The translations under genes were made by a program, and so were the position numbers. Source: Marinifilum sp. N1E240 (GTDB lineage Bacteria > Bacteroidota > Bacteroidia > Bacteroidales > Marinifilaceae). From it: 64,000 bases of DNA. Numbering within the stretch: the stretch's first letter is position 1; every line of letters begins with the position of its first letter. This document shows, piece by piece, positions 1-8,497 of this stretch. The notes beneath the pieces are model-generated. The model was given only the letters and a program-made list of their open reading frames with translations. It was not told where the DNA came from and made no database searches. Where the stretch lies: contig NZ_WHKF01000002.1 in assembly GCF_009295825.1 (NCBI RefSeq), forward strand, positions 1 to 64,000. The letters are read 5' to 3'.

Positions 1-64
1 GGCTCAAATAAGAACCTCAATTCTATTTCAAATTAAAAGGATTTTCAATTTTTATGTATCCTTA

Positions 65-98
65 AAACTGCTATATTTAAAGCTTAATTGAGCAGTTT
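65..98. repeat. Inverted repeat upstream of the first gene
   Basis: An 8-bp inverted repeat: AAACTGCT at 65-72 pairs with AGCAGTTT at 91-98, with an 18-nt AT-rich loop. AAACTGC recurs at 114-120. It may be a hairpin in the 5' leader or the end of the preceding unit; no T-run follows. Confidence 0.35.
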
Positions 99-154
99 AA
101 TCAGTTTTTAGACAAACTGCCGTTAGCTGCAAGGCTGTGATAACCTAAATATAA

Positions 155-859
155 ATGAAGAAACTTATTTTAAACATCGCATTTATACTGAGTTTTTTGT
201 CAACCCTAACAGCTCAGAGCGATTTGAGTGGTAAATATTGGTCAAAATCTTGTGGTGTTGTTCATGGATATTTTTTAAGACTCTTTCCTGACTCAACAGC
301 ACACTACACACCAATTTATGAATACGCTGATAAATATGAAAAAGGAAAGTGGCAGGTATCACATGACACTCTTATTGTTTCTTTAAATGAATCAAATAAT
401 ATTGAATATTTTAAAATTATTGACTCCTTAAATTTAGATAAAATTAACTCAGCTAAACATGTAGATGTAAAACGCTTATACAGATTAGAAGCATATTATC
501 CAGATGGAGACATAAAATATAAAATAAACTTTCACATAGATGAAGAAGGCAATAATCAATTTCATGGCAGGCTATGTTTTTATTACCCAAACAAGAGAAT
601 AAGACAAATTGTAGATTATCAGAATGGTAAGAAGCATGGTATAGAAATTAATTTTAAGTATTACGGTTATTTTGAAAGTCAGGGAACTTGGAAAAACGAT
701 AAGAAACATGGAGATTGGATAACATTCGATTCTGATTATAACCCGAAAGCTTTCGTTAAATATAAGAATGGGAAAATTATTAGAGATGAAAATTCATTTC
801 CATGCTATCCAGGTTGGGACATGGAAATATATGAGAAATTGTACAAAGACGAAAAGTAA
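155..859 (+). CDS. Secreted MORN/YwqK-like repeat protein
   Basis: A 234-residue protein with a signal peptide (residues 1 to about 20, ending at TAQS). The C-terminal half (about 110-215) carries repeats of the form YYPDGDIKYK, FYYPNKRIRQIVDYQNGKKHG and GTWKNDKKHGDW, the pattern of MORN/YwqK antitoxin-like repeats in Bacteroidota surface proteins. The N-terminal part (about 25-90) resembles a small lipocalin-like module with a GKW motif, but I cannot assign it firmly. The ATG at 155 is the only start placed before the signal peptide. Its function is unknown; a periplasmic or surface location is inferred. Both flanks have GCCGTTAGC/AACGCC-type sequence, noted separately. Confidence 0.8.
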   Translation: MKKLILNIAFILSFLSTLTAQSDLSGKYWSKSCGVVHGYFLRLFPDSTAHYTPIYEYADKYEKGKWQVSHDTLIVSLNESNNIEYFKIIDSLNLDKINSAKHVDVKRLYRLEAYYPDGDIKYKINFHIDEEGNNQFHGRLCFYYPNKRIRQIVDYQNGKKHGIEINFKYYGYFESQGTWKNDKKHGDWITFDSDYNPKAFVKYKNGKIIRDENSFPCYPGWDMEIYEKLYKDEK

Positions 860-919
860 AAACGCCATGCACATATCAAAACTTAAGGGCGACACCGCTC
901 AACTATAACAATAGAACAA

Positions 920-1159
920 ATGGGATTTTTTAACGCGACAGCAATAGATGGAGAAGGATTTGTACCCAATGGCAATCCGAATGAATATAAAATGACCATT
1001 TATACAGGTGGTTTTGCAGGAAAGGGAACTGCAACCAGGAGATTGGAAAAGGAAATAGATAAATTTTTGAAGACTACGGACTTTAATGAACATCAAATTG
1101 TGGATAGTAAATTTAAGTTTATTCCCAGTGGATTTACATATACTATCAGATTTAAGTAA
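920..1159 (+). CDS. Small conserved-looking hypothetical protein
   Basis: A 79-residue protein with no signal peptide or membrane segment. It begins MGFFNATAIDGEGFVPNGNP and continues with a glycine-rich stretch (TGGFAGKGTATRRLEKE) and a basic/aromatic C-terminus. I do not recognise the family. The ATG at 920 follows an AT-rich leader. The next gene starts 19 nt after its stop on the same strand, so the two are probably co-transcribed. An antisense ORF over the same stretch has a poor composition and was rejected. Confidence 0.6.
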   Translation: MGFFNATAIDGEGFVPNGNPNEYKMTIYTGGFAGKGTATRRLEKEIDKFLKTTDFNEHQIVDSKFKFIPSGFTYTIRFK

Positions 1160-1178
1160 GAACAATAAACCTATAATT

Positions 1179-1385
1179 ATGAAACGCAAAACAAAATTGA
1201 TTATTTTACCCTTATTCATTGCAATTGCGATTTCCTTCAAGTTGTTATTAAAAGAAGGTTATGTGTTAATTGATGGGGAATTCATGAATTTAATGGCTGG
1301 CTTCTTTATAGGTGTTGGTCTTGGTTTATTGCTTGAGATATTATTTAGAAAATCAAACAAAAAGAAAGAAGTACATGCCGATTAA
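1179..1385 (+). CDS. Small two-segment membrane protein
   Basis: A 68-residue protein from the ATG at 1179. An in-frame ATG 31 codons earlier would lie inside the preceding gene, so the later start is preferred. Two hydrophobic segments (about residues 6-22 and 34-55, the second rich in glycine and ending GVGLGLLLEILF) are followed by a lysine-rich tail (RKSNKKKE). The family is unknown. The 3' end overlaps the next start by 11 nt, which implies translational coupling. Confidence 0.6.
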   Translation: MKRKTKLIILPLFIAIAISFKLLLKEGYVLIDGEFMNLMAGFFIGVGLGLLLEILFRKSNKKKEVHAD

Positions 1386-1842
1386 TCAATTAAATATGCG
1401 GAATAGCATACAGCAAAATCCGAAGCAGCTAAAAGTACATCAGGTTTTTATGAAACTGTTGAGCGAATTGCGATCACGAGAAATTCCAGAAGAAATTATA
1501 GATTTGATAAACGCCAGCATTGATCAATTGAATGCCATTGAATGCAGCGATTCTAAGTATGTGTTGCAAATAAGATCGGAACAGAATAAAATCTTGCAAT
1601 TGATAGAGAAGGAATTAAAATTGGTGACAAAATCACACTATCAGAACTTATGGACAGCTTTGGGGATGTGCGTATTTGGTCTTCCAATTGGTGTTTTGTT
1701 TAGTCAGAGCTTAGATAATATGGCATTTATTGGAATGGGATTACCAATAGGTTTGGTTATAGGCATGGTATTAGGACAGGAAAAAGATAAAAAAGCGAAA
1801 GAAAATGGTTTGCAATTGGATTTAGAAGTAGGTGAGATTTAA
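1375..1842 (+). CDS. Hypothetical protein with coiled helices and a glycine-rich double TM hairpin
   Basis: A 155-residue protein from the ATG at 1375. The longer reading from 1312 would run deep into the upstream gene. The first 85 residues are charged and predicted helical (LRSREIPEEIIDLINASIDQ and similar). Two closely spaced glycine-rich membrane segments follow (about 91-110 and 114-133; FGLPIGVLF and GMGLPIGLVIGMVLG), then a lysine-rich tail. This resembles a membrane-anchored helical protein, with no named family that I recognise. It overlaps the preceding small membrane gene by 11 nt and is likely in one operon with it. Confidence 0.65.
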   Translation: MPINQLNMRNSIQQNPKQLKVHQVFMKLLSELRSREIPEEIIDLINASIDQLNAIECSDSKYVLQIRSEQNKILQLIEKELKLVTKSHYQNLWTALGMCVFGLPIGVLFSQSLDNMAFIGMGLPIGLVIGMVLGQEKDKKAKENGLQLDLEVGEI

Positions 1843-1891
1843 TTTTAAGAGAACAAGGAGTGTGGATTGTAATTAATACATAATAGCATAT

Positions 1892-3016
1892 ATGAACTTA
1901 CAAGAATTATCGCAACAAATAACGCATAAACAGCTTGAAGATGTTGATCTATCTCAACTTGATGTTAATGCTTATAATTTTTCGGGATGCGTACTAAAAA
2001 ATGTGAGGTTCGCAAGAGAGGATCAAGAGGAGCGATTGCTTCGAAATGTGAATTTTAAAGATGCAGTGCTTGAAAATGTATCCTTCGATGGTGCTACTCT
2101 GGAGAATTGCAATTTTGATACTTGTAAAGAAGTCAGCATTTCCAATTTATCCAGGATTTCTTTTAAAAATTGCAAGTTGATTAGTTGTCGATTTCGTAAG
2201 GCATCTTTATCCTGGTGCGACTTTAGATACTCTGAGATTAGTCAGGTAACTTTCGAAGCTGCTAAAATAGATTTTTGTGATTTTTACAGGGCTTTTTTTA
2301 TTGGTGTAGGTATTTTTCGAAAGTCTAAAATCAGCAATAGTAGTTTGTACTATACCTATTTTGATGAGGGGTCGACTATCCGAAAGGAGAATATTTTTGG
2401 CAATAAGATATTACAACAAAGCAAGGATGTTTACCGAACATTTCTGGTTGATTGGAATACTTATGGCACTGGTGTAAGAACGAACAATCAATTAAACTGT
2501 ACGTCGGATTGGAATCCGGAAAATTCATTAAAATCTCGCTTTGCTGATGCAGAGGATATTTATAAAAGTTTGAATGGTTTATGGATGAGTAAGGGATTTT
2601 TAGGTGATGCAAATTGGGCTTACGTTCAGGGGAAAAAGATGGAGCGCAAGCGAATGATAACAGAATTAAATGGAGGTTCGGTACTCTATAAATTCAAAAA
2701 GCTAATTGCTATAATCTGGAACTTTCTATTGGATATCATGTTTGGATACGGCGAGAGCATAAGTAGAATGATATTTACATACATCTTCGTTATTTTCGTT
2801 TTTGCTTATTTTTACTACGCATCTCCAGTTATATCAATGCCAACTTATATTAAAGCTGTAGGTGTAAGCTTTAAAAATATGGTTGCCATGTCACCAGCAG
2901 AGGTTAAAAGTATTTCTCCATTTATAGATTTCTTAAATGTCATTCAAACAACTATTGGCATCCTTATGACAGGAATATTTGGTTTTATTCTGGGAAATAA
3001 AATCAGAAATCAATAA
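1892..3016 (+). CDS. Pentapeptide-repeat protein with channel-like C-terminus
   Basis: A 374-residue protein. Residues of about 28-155 form a right-handed pentapeptide-repeat helix, seen as recurring A/C-x-L/F-x-x units such as NVNFKDAVLENVSFDGATLENCNF. After a linker (about 160-250) come a hydrophobic segment (about 285-310), a short re-entrant-looking stretch (SFKNMVAM, about 327-335) and a last membrane helix (about 348-370). This is the layout of a two-TM potassium-channel pore module fused to a pentapeptide sensor. No canonical TVGYG selectivity filter is present, so ion selectivity cannot be inferred. It stands alone, 50 nt after the previous gene. Confidence 0.8.
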   Translation: MNLQELSQQITHKQLEDVDLSQLDVNAYNFSGCVLKNVRFAREDQEERLLRNVNFKDAVLENVSFDGATLENCNFDTCKEVSISNLSRISFKNCKLISCRFRKASLSWCDFRYSEISQVTFEAAKIDFCDFYRAFFIGVGIFRKSKISNSSLYYTYFDEGSTIRKENIFGNKILQQSKDVYRTFLVDWNTYGTGVRTNNQLNCTSDWNPENSLKSRFADAEDIYKSLNGLWMSKGFLGDANWAYVQGKKMERKRMITELNGGSVLYKFKKLIAIIWNFLLDIMFGYGESISRMIFTYIFVIFVFAYFYYASPVISMPTYIKAVGVSFKNMVAMSPAEVKSISPFIDFLNVIQTTIGILMTGIFGFILGNKIRNQ

Positions 3017-3191
3017 TTGTAATACTAGAGATAAAAATGAGAATGCAGTTTAAATCACAAGTTTAGGAAACCTTTGATAATTACAAAAGAGGAATTGTTT
3101 GGAGATGCTTATTGGGTTTACTTTTTGTTTTCAAATTCAATCGCTTTGCTTAAATTGAAAGCTCTTGAATCGCTAACCCAAAATTGATGAT

Positions 3192-4070
3192 ATGATGAAT
3201 TTTAAACTTACATTCGTATTTTTTATTTCTTGCTTATTTGCTTTAACCTACAGTTTACAAGCACAAAATAAGTACGGAAATAATGCCCAGGCAGGTAAAA
3301 CGCTTCAGATTGGTACATCGCATGTTTACTACGAAACTTATGGCAATAAGGATAAGCAAGCTCTGGTACTAATTCATGGGAACTCGGGACATATTGGTGC
3401 AATGGCTTTGCAAATTGATTTTTTCAAGAAGAATTATTTTGTTGTGGTTGCTGATAACCGAACTCATGGAAAATCGGGCGATACCGATAAGTTGACCTAT
3501 CATTTAATGGCTGCAGATTATATTGCTATTCTTGATGATTTAAAGATTAGTGATGCATTTGTTTTAGGACAAAGCGATGGTGGAATTATTGGTTTAATCA
3601 TGGCGATGGATTATCCGGATCGGGTAAGCAAGCTGGTATCGGCTGTTCCAAATATTACAACAGGTAAGGATGTAATTGCAGAATGGGAACTGGAAATGGG
3701 TAAGCATTACCGAAAGCTTATCGATTCGATGATAATGGTGAAGGACAAAAGTAGAGATTGGAAAAAAGAAAAGGTACATATGGATTTGATGAAGAATGAG
3801 CCTAATATTCCTTTCTCAGATTTAATGAAAATTCAATGTCCTGTTTTGGTCATGACAAGTGATGATGACATCATTCGCCCAAGACATATTTTGGAAATTT
3901 ATGAGAACATTCCCAAGGCGCAACTATTTGTAATGCCAGGTGCAACGCATTTTATGATTCGTGATGAGCATGAATTATTCAATATGATGGTGGATCGTTT
4001 CTTAAGCAATCCTTTCAAACGTCCTAAATCAAAACAAGTATTAATGGAATTAATTGGAATAAAAGAGTAA
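3192..4070 (+). CDS. Secreted alpha/beta-hydrolase
   Basis: A 292-residue enzyme with a signal peptide (1 to about 25, ending LQAQ). The alpha/beta-hydrolase core is clear: oxyanion HGN at 62-64, nucleophile elbow GQSDGG with Ser128, an acid at Asp224-226 (SDDD) and catalytic His253 (ATHF). The family covers esterases, lactonases and haloperoxidase-like enzymes, so the substrate is unknown. It is likely periplasmic. Two adjacent ATGs (3192 and 3195) are equally possible starts. The next gene on the same strand starts 67 nt downstream and is also a secreted serine hydrolase. Confidence 0.88.
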   Translation: MMNFKLTFVFFISCLFALTYSLQAQNKYGNNAQAGKTLQIGTSHVYYETYGNKDKQALVLIHGNSGHIGAMALQIDFFKKNYFVVVADNRTHGKSGDTDKLTYHLMAADYIAILDDLKISDAFVLGQSDGGIIGLIMAMDYPDRVSKLVSAVPNITTGKDVIAEWELEMGKHYRKLIDSMIMVKDKSRDWKKEKVHMDLMKNEPNIPFSDLMKIQCPVLVMTSDDDIIRPRHILEIYENIPKAQLFVMPGATHFMIRDEHELFNMMVDRFLSNPFKRPKSKQVLMELIGIKE

Positions 4071-4137
4071 TTGACTTGTGCTTGACTTTATCCCGAAACA
4101 CCACATCGTTTAAAGTATAACAATAAACCAACTCAAC

Positions 4138-5715
4138 ATGTTGAACAGAACAAAAACACGAAGTTTATTAGTGATTTTGGCATTTTTATGTGCCAATATG
4201 AATGTGATCGCACAAGGACTGTCCAGTTATCAAATTGATTCTATCGTTCAGAAATCTTTAGAGATATTTCCATCGGCAGGGATTGCAGTATCCGTAGTTA
4301 AGGATGGGAAATTGATTCATGCGAAAGGATATGGTGTAAAATCTATCGAAAGTAAAGAGGCTGTAGATGAGAATACACTTTTTGCAATTGCATCGAATAG
4401 TAAGGCTTTTACGGCTGCTGCTTTGGCAATTTTAATTGATGAAGGAAAGCTTAGCTGGAAAGATAAGGTGGTGAAACACATCCCTGAATTTACCATGTAC
4501 AACTCCTATGTAAGAGAAAATTTTACTGTTGAAGATTTGTTGTGCCATCGTAGTGGATTGGGATTGGGAGCAGGCGATTTAATGATATTTCCCGATGGTG
4601 GGGATTACACAGTTGATGATATTTTGAAGAGTTTTCAGTATCAGAAACCAGTATCCGATTTTAGAACCAAATACGATTACGACAATTTGCTTTACATTGT
4701 AGCAGGAGAAATTATTCAGAGAATTAGTGGAATGTCGTGGGCTGAGTTTGTTGAAACTCGAATTCTGAAACCTTTGGGAATGGAAAGATCGGTAGGATCG
4801 TATAACAGATTAAATGGGAAAGATAATGTTGCCATTCCGCATTCATCGGAAACAAAAGAATTGAAAGAGGTCGTTGCCTATGCCAGTTCATTAACCGATG
4901 CGGCAGGTGGAATTAATTCCAGTGTAAAAGACCTGAGCAAGTGGTTGTTGGTGCAGTTGAATGCCGGTAAGTATGGTGATGACTTGGAAAATGAACTGTT
5001 TTCGGAAGCCAGACAGCGCGAAATGTGGAATATTCACACTTTAAAAGGATTCTCGGCAACAGGAAATGGACGATATAACAATCATTACAACGGCTACGGT
5101 TTAGGCTGGGGAATCGAGGATTATAAAGGATATACTATTATAAGTCATACGGGTGGATTACCAGGCATGCTCTCTAAAACCTTATTGATTCCTGAATTGG
5201 ATTTGGGTGTTGCTGTATTGACCAATACCTTGCCTGGTGGATATACTTATTTTACGCTTACACAGGCGATTATTGATTCCTATGTGGGAGTTGAGCCAAT
5301 GGATTGGAATGCTTTTGCTTCGGAAAGATTGAAGGGAACCAATACAGAGGTAGATTCTATTGTTAATGGTGTTTGGGAAACGGTTGAATTGGCTAAGACA
5401 GAAACAATAGAAATGTCGAACTATATCGGAACCTATGAAGACAAGTGGTTCGGCAAAATGGAAGTTTTCGATAAAGATGGTCAGTTGATGATTAAAGCCT
5501 TACGTTCACCAAAATTAATTGGCAGCATGCACTTTTATAAGGCAACTACTTTTGCTATTAAGTGGGATTATCGAGATATGAATTGTGATGCCTTTGCAAC
5601 GTTTAATTTGGATGAGGAAGGAAAAGCCATATCCATAAAAATGAAGGGTATCTCTCCAAATATTGATTTTAGTTTCGACTTTCAGGATTTGGATTTGCAA
5701 AGAGTAGAGGAGTAA
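4138..5715 (+). CDS. Beta-lactamase class C-like serine hydrolase with DUF3471 tail
   Basis: A 525-residue protein with a signal peptide (1 to about 26). The serine beta-lactamase/PBP fold has all three motifs: SxxK at 86-89 (SNSK), YxN at 181-183 (YDN) and HTGG at 337-340. The C-terminal domain (about 425-520, starting YIGTYEDKWFGKM) matches DUF3471, often attached to such hydrolases. The reaction is probably an amidase, esterase or D-peptidase activity in the periplasm; true beta-lactamase activity is not implied. The stop is followed by hairpins and a 7-bp tandem repeat. Confidence 0.92.
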   Translation: MLNRTKTRSLLVILAFLCANMNVIAQGLSSYQIDSIVQKSLEIFPSAGIAVSVVKDGKLIHAKGYGVKSIESKEAVDENTLFAIASNSKAFTAAALAILIDEGKLSWKDKVVKHIPEFTMYNSYVRENFTVEDLLCHRSGLGLGAGDLMIFPDGGDYTVDDILKSFQYQKPVSDFRTKYDYDNLLYIVAGEIIQRISGMSWAEFVETRILKPLGMERSVGSYNRLNGKDNVAIPHSSETKELKEVVAYASSLTDAAGGINSSVKDLSKWLLVQLNAGKYGDDLENELFSEARQREMWNIHTLKGFSATGNGRYNNHYNGYGLGWGIEDYKGYTIISHTGGLPGMLSKTLLIPELDLGVAVLTNTLPGGYTYFTLTQAIIDSYVGVEPMDWNAFASERLKGTNTEVDSIVNGVWETVELAKTETIEMSNYIGTYEDKWFGKMEVFDKDGQLMIKALRSPKLIGSMHFYKATTFAIKWDYRDMNCDAFATFNLDEEGKAISIKMKGISPNIDFSFDFQDLDLQRVEE

Positions 5716-5744
5716 GGAGAGAAGTATAAGGTATGTTCATGAAC

Positions 5745-5779
5745 AACATGTCTAGCATCTTTGAGATGCTTGATATGTT
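5745..5779 (+). repeat. Hairpin after the serine hydrolase gene
   Basis: An imperfect stem-loop: AACAT at 5745-5749 pairs with ATGTT at 5775-5779, and AGCATCT pairs with AGATGCT inside, around a TTG loop. It lies 30 nt after a stop codon and lacks a T-run, so it may stabilise the mRNA end rather than terminate. Confidence 0.4.
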
Positions 5780-5801
5780 ACATATTTTAAGAAATTACTA
5801 T

Positions 5802-5869
<68 letters not shown>

Positions 5870-5982
5870 GTATAGATGAATACCATTTCTTGTTATTGAA
5901 GTAATAGCAATATTTTAAATGGAGAAATTCATGTGGATATTGCTTTTTTGCTTAAATTTTGACAACAAAATCATTTAGGATC

Positions 5983-6747
5983 ATGCAAAGACAACATCAC
6001 ATACTCAACGGCGACTGCTTAAAAGAGATGTTCCCCAAAAATAGTAGTGGCGAACAGATAGTTATGCGTGAATTTTTGGTAGAAGGTGATGTTTTGGGCG
6101 AAAGTCTGGATGAATTATTGCAGATTAGGGCAAAATACATTTGCGGCAGGAATCTTGTAAGTAGCGAGGAAGAATATCATCAGAAAAGTTCTGTTGAAAT
6201 CAAGAAGATACTTACCATAGGAGTTAATGATGAGGTGAATCTTTGGTTCGAAGATGATTTGTTTTGTCAGGTCAACTTTTGGTTTGTTCTGAACTTATTG
6301 TACGAAAATCATAAAAGAGAAAACATTTATCTGGTTAGACCAAACAAAGGAAATGAATACAATTTCGGCAATATGAATCATAAGGAGTTGTCTTTAGCAT
6401 TTCATCATCGTCAGGAAATAAAAGGGAAGGAACTGAAACAAATTCGTCAATTGTGGAGGTATTATCAGAAGGAAAAATGGAGTGAAATGATAAGAGTAGC
6501 AGAATTGTTTCAGGAAAAATTTCCTTTTCTACTTCCGGCGGTATATGCACAAATTAATCGTTTATCAAAGGGAAATGACCAGGGGCGCCCTATTGAAAGT
6601 TTAAAGAAAATCATGAAAGATTTAAATACAACAGAGTTTGCATTAGTGTTTAAAGAGTTCTGTAAGCGTGAAGCTATTTATGGTTTTGGCGATATACAAG
6701 TGCGTTGTCTTTACGATGATATCCTTCGGGAAAGAGCTGACAATTGA
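5983..6747 (+). CDS. DUF1835 domain protein
   Basis: A 254-residue cytoplasmic protein from the ATG at 5983 (a TTG eight codons earlier is in frame but less likely). It begins HHILNGDCLKEMFP and has EQIVMREFLVEGD and LWFEDDLFCQVNFWFVLNLL, the signature of the DUF1835 family, then an acidic/basic helical C-terminal half. The family has no established function. No operon partner: the flanks of 267 and 158 nt hold no other gene. Confidence 0.82.
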   Translation: MQRQHHILNGDCLKEMFPKNSSGEQIVMREFLVEGDVLGESLDELLQIRAKYICGRNLVSSEEEYHQKSSVEIKKILTIGVNDEVNLWFEDDLFCQVNFWFVLNLLYENHKRENIYLVRPNKGNEYNFGNMNHKELSLAFHHRQEIKGKELKQIRQLWRYYQKEKWSEMIRVAELFQEKFPFLLPAVYAQINRLSKGNDQGRPIESLKKIMKDLNTTEFALVFKEFCKREAIYGFGDIQVRCLYDDILRERADN

Positions 6748-6905
6748 AATTGAAGAAATTCCTTTGGTCGAACGGAAGTTGTAATTCGTCAAGTTGAAAT
6801 GAAAAATCTACCGGTAAAAGCCATTTGAATAGAACCAATACCGTTTTCTTGCGTAACCTATTTTGTGTGTATTAGATAATAAAAAACTACTATTTAAATT
6901 GACTT

Positions 6906-7208
6906 ATGAGTAAGGTGAACTGTTGGGAGTTGATGAACTGTGGGAGAGAATCCAATGGTAGAAATGTTGGAAAGTTGGGGGTGTGTCCTGCAGCTTTGAC
7001 CAATGAATATGATGGAATTCATGAAGGTAAAGCCGGTGGTCGGTTTTGTTGGACCATATCTGGTACTTTGTGTCATGGAAAGCCAAGTGGAGCCTTCGCT
7101 TATAAGCTATTAGGCTGCCTGGATTGTAAATTTTTAAAATTTGTACAGGAAGAAGAGGGGCGTTTTTTTTTCTTAACGCCAAATAAAGCAAGGGAAACCA
7201 AAATATAA
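6906..7208 (+). CDS. Two-CW domain small protein
   Basis: A 100-residue cytoplasmic protein with the two-CW pattern: NCWELMNCGRE near the start and CPAA at about 27-30, then FCWTISGTLC and GCLDCKFLKFV. The conserved Cys/Trp pairs suggest a metal or cofactor site. The family is small, and in other bacteria similar modules precede signalling domains; here the module stands alone. A stem-loop with a T-run (7244-7268) follows and also overlaps the end of the convergent gene. Confidence 0.82.
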   Translation: MSKVNCWELMNCGRESNGRNVGKLGVCPAALTNEYDGIHEGKAGGRFCWTISGTLCHGKPSGAFAYKLLGCLDCKFLKFVQEEEGRFFFLTPNKARETKI

Positions 7209-7243
7209 TAAGTTAGAATTAGTTTAACTATTGAATCGGAGCG

Positions 7244-7268
7244 AGCAAGACTTTTAGTCTTGCTTTTT
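7244..7268 (+). terminator. Terminator shared by convergent genes
   Basis: AGCAAGACT (7244-7252) pairs with AGTCTTGCT (7256-7264), loop TTT, followed by T residues. It terminates the two-CW gene; the stop codon of the convergent YibE/F gene (7254-7256) lies inside the hairpin. Confidence 0.8.
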
Positions 7269-8396
7269 CTTTTTGGTAAATACCCACGCTCCAATTATAG
7301 CTGTAAAAGGGGCTACCAAAACCAAACCAAAACTCCCTACAAGGGTATGTAGGATTTCACCAGATACATAGTTTAAATTGAGAATGTTTACCATTGGTGT
7401 GCCTTGAGCAATAAATACCATTAGTAAAGCAGAAAATCCTCCTGAATAGGCTAATAGTAGTGTGGTTGTCATGGTGCCAACAACGGCTTTCCCAACTTCA
7501 AAACCTGAGCGACGCAATTCTTTAACCGATATGTTTTTATTGGCTTGATATACCTCAGCTTGTGAGGCAGCAATATCCATAGAAATATCCATTACTGCAC
7601 CCGATGAAGAGATGAATATACCAGCAAGAAATATTTCAGTTAGATTCAGGTAATTGTATCCTGAATAAAGCAAGGTTTCTGAAAACGGTTTTATAGCACC
7701 ATGAATATTGAATAAATTACCGAACAGTATAGCCATAAAACAGGTAATTGCAATACCACTCATGGCGCCTAGAAATGCGGTGAATCCTTTTTTATTGGTT
7801 CCAGCTACTAAAAATATGATGGCTGAAGTTAGAAGAGCAACTATACCTAAGGAAAGTGGGATAGGAGCATAGCCTTTCAACAATCCGGGCAGAAGTAATT
7901 TCCAAATGGTAATACCCGCAAATAAAAAGGAGAGCATTGCTTTAACTCCTGTCCATCCTGCAAATGAGATTAAGAATACCACAAATAAAATTAATAAAAT
8001 GGCTTCCAGGTTGATTCGGTAATGATCAATTACATTGGCACTAATAATTTGAGAATTATCTTCTGTTAAATTTAGAACGGTGAGTGCTTTATCTCCAGGA
8101 AGAAAGTATTTATCGAACTCCATTCTTCCAACCAGTTGATTGAAAGCTGTTAATTCTTTTCCTTTGAAATTGCCGTTTAAGATCTTAATTTTTAAGGATT
8201 GAGTACCTGTTTTAATGATACCAGTTTCAACAATTAAACTGTTGTCTGTTTCAATTATCAAAGCCTTTGTTCTTTCCGAATTTGTATCATCGGTACGAGA
8301 AAAACCATTTGGGGTAAGAACAATAACAGTGCAAAGTATGATAAGAACACTAACTAAGATTAAATCGGATTTTTGAGGCAATTTGAATTTTAACAT
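7254..8396 (-). CDS. YibE/F family membrane protein
   Basis: A 380-residue integral membrane protein. One N-terminal membrane helix (about 12-30) is followed by an extracytoplasmic beta-rich region (about 35-125) and about seven further helices to the C-terminus. The layout and the internal SSSGAVMDISMDIAASQAE and YSGGFSALLMVFIAQG segments match the YibE/F family, whose substrate is not established. A basic tail ends KKKKQD. A promoter-like TAACTTTG lies only a few bases before the ATG, so the transcript may be almost leaderless. Confidence 0.85.
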   Translation of the reverse strand: MLKFKLPQKSDLILVSVLIILCTVIVLTPNGFSRTDDTNSERTKALIIETDNSLIVETGIIKTGTQSLKIKILNGNFKGKELTAFNQLVGRMEFDKYFLPGDKALTVLNLTEDNSQIISANVIDHYRINLEAILLILFVVFLISFAGWTGVKAMLSFLFAGITIWKLLLPGLLKGYAPIPLSLGIVALLTSAIIFLVAGTNKKGFTAFLGAMSGIAITCFMAILFGNLFNIHGAIKPFSETLLYSGYNYLNLTEIFLAGIFISSSGAVMDISMDIAASQAEVYQANKNISVKELRRSGFEVGKAVVGTMTTTLLLAYSGGFSALLMVFIAQGTPMVNILNLNYVSGEILHTLVGSFGLVLVAPFTAIIGAWVFTKKKKQD

Positions 8397-8400
8397 GATG

Positions 8401-8408
8401 CAAAGTTA
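8401..8408 (-). promoter_or_regulatory. Possible -7 box before yibE/F
   Basis: On the minus strand the sequence reads TAACTTTG, a full match to the Bacteroidota -7 consensus TAnnTTTG. It lies 4 nt before the start codon at 8396, which would give a leaderless or near-leaderless mRNA, or mean the true start is further in. Confidence 0.4.
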
Positions 8409-8445
8409 AAAAAGTAGGGGAATGTAAAAGGGTAGCAGGGATGTA

Positions 8446-8477
8446 AAAATAAAAAGCCCCACATTTCTGCAGGGCTT
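8446..8477 (-). terminator. Terminator of the alkaline phosphatase gene
   Basis: On the minus strand AAGCCCT (8471-8477) pairs with GGGGCTT (8454-8460), followed by a T-rich run through 8446. It lies 21 nt after the phosphatase stop codon. Confidence 0.75.
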
Positions 8478-8497
8478 GTAATCTGTTTATGTAACAG

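Noticed and set aside
899-1240. Antisense ORF over the small genes at 920-1385
   Set aside because: It overlaps two plus-strand genes and has a composition unlike the other proteins.
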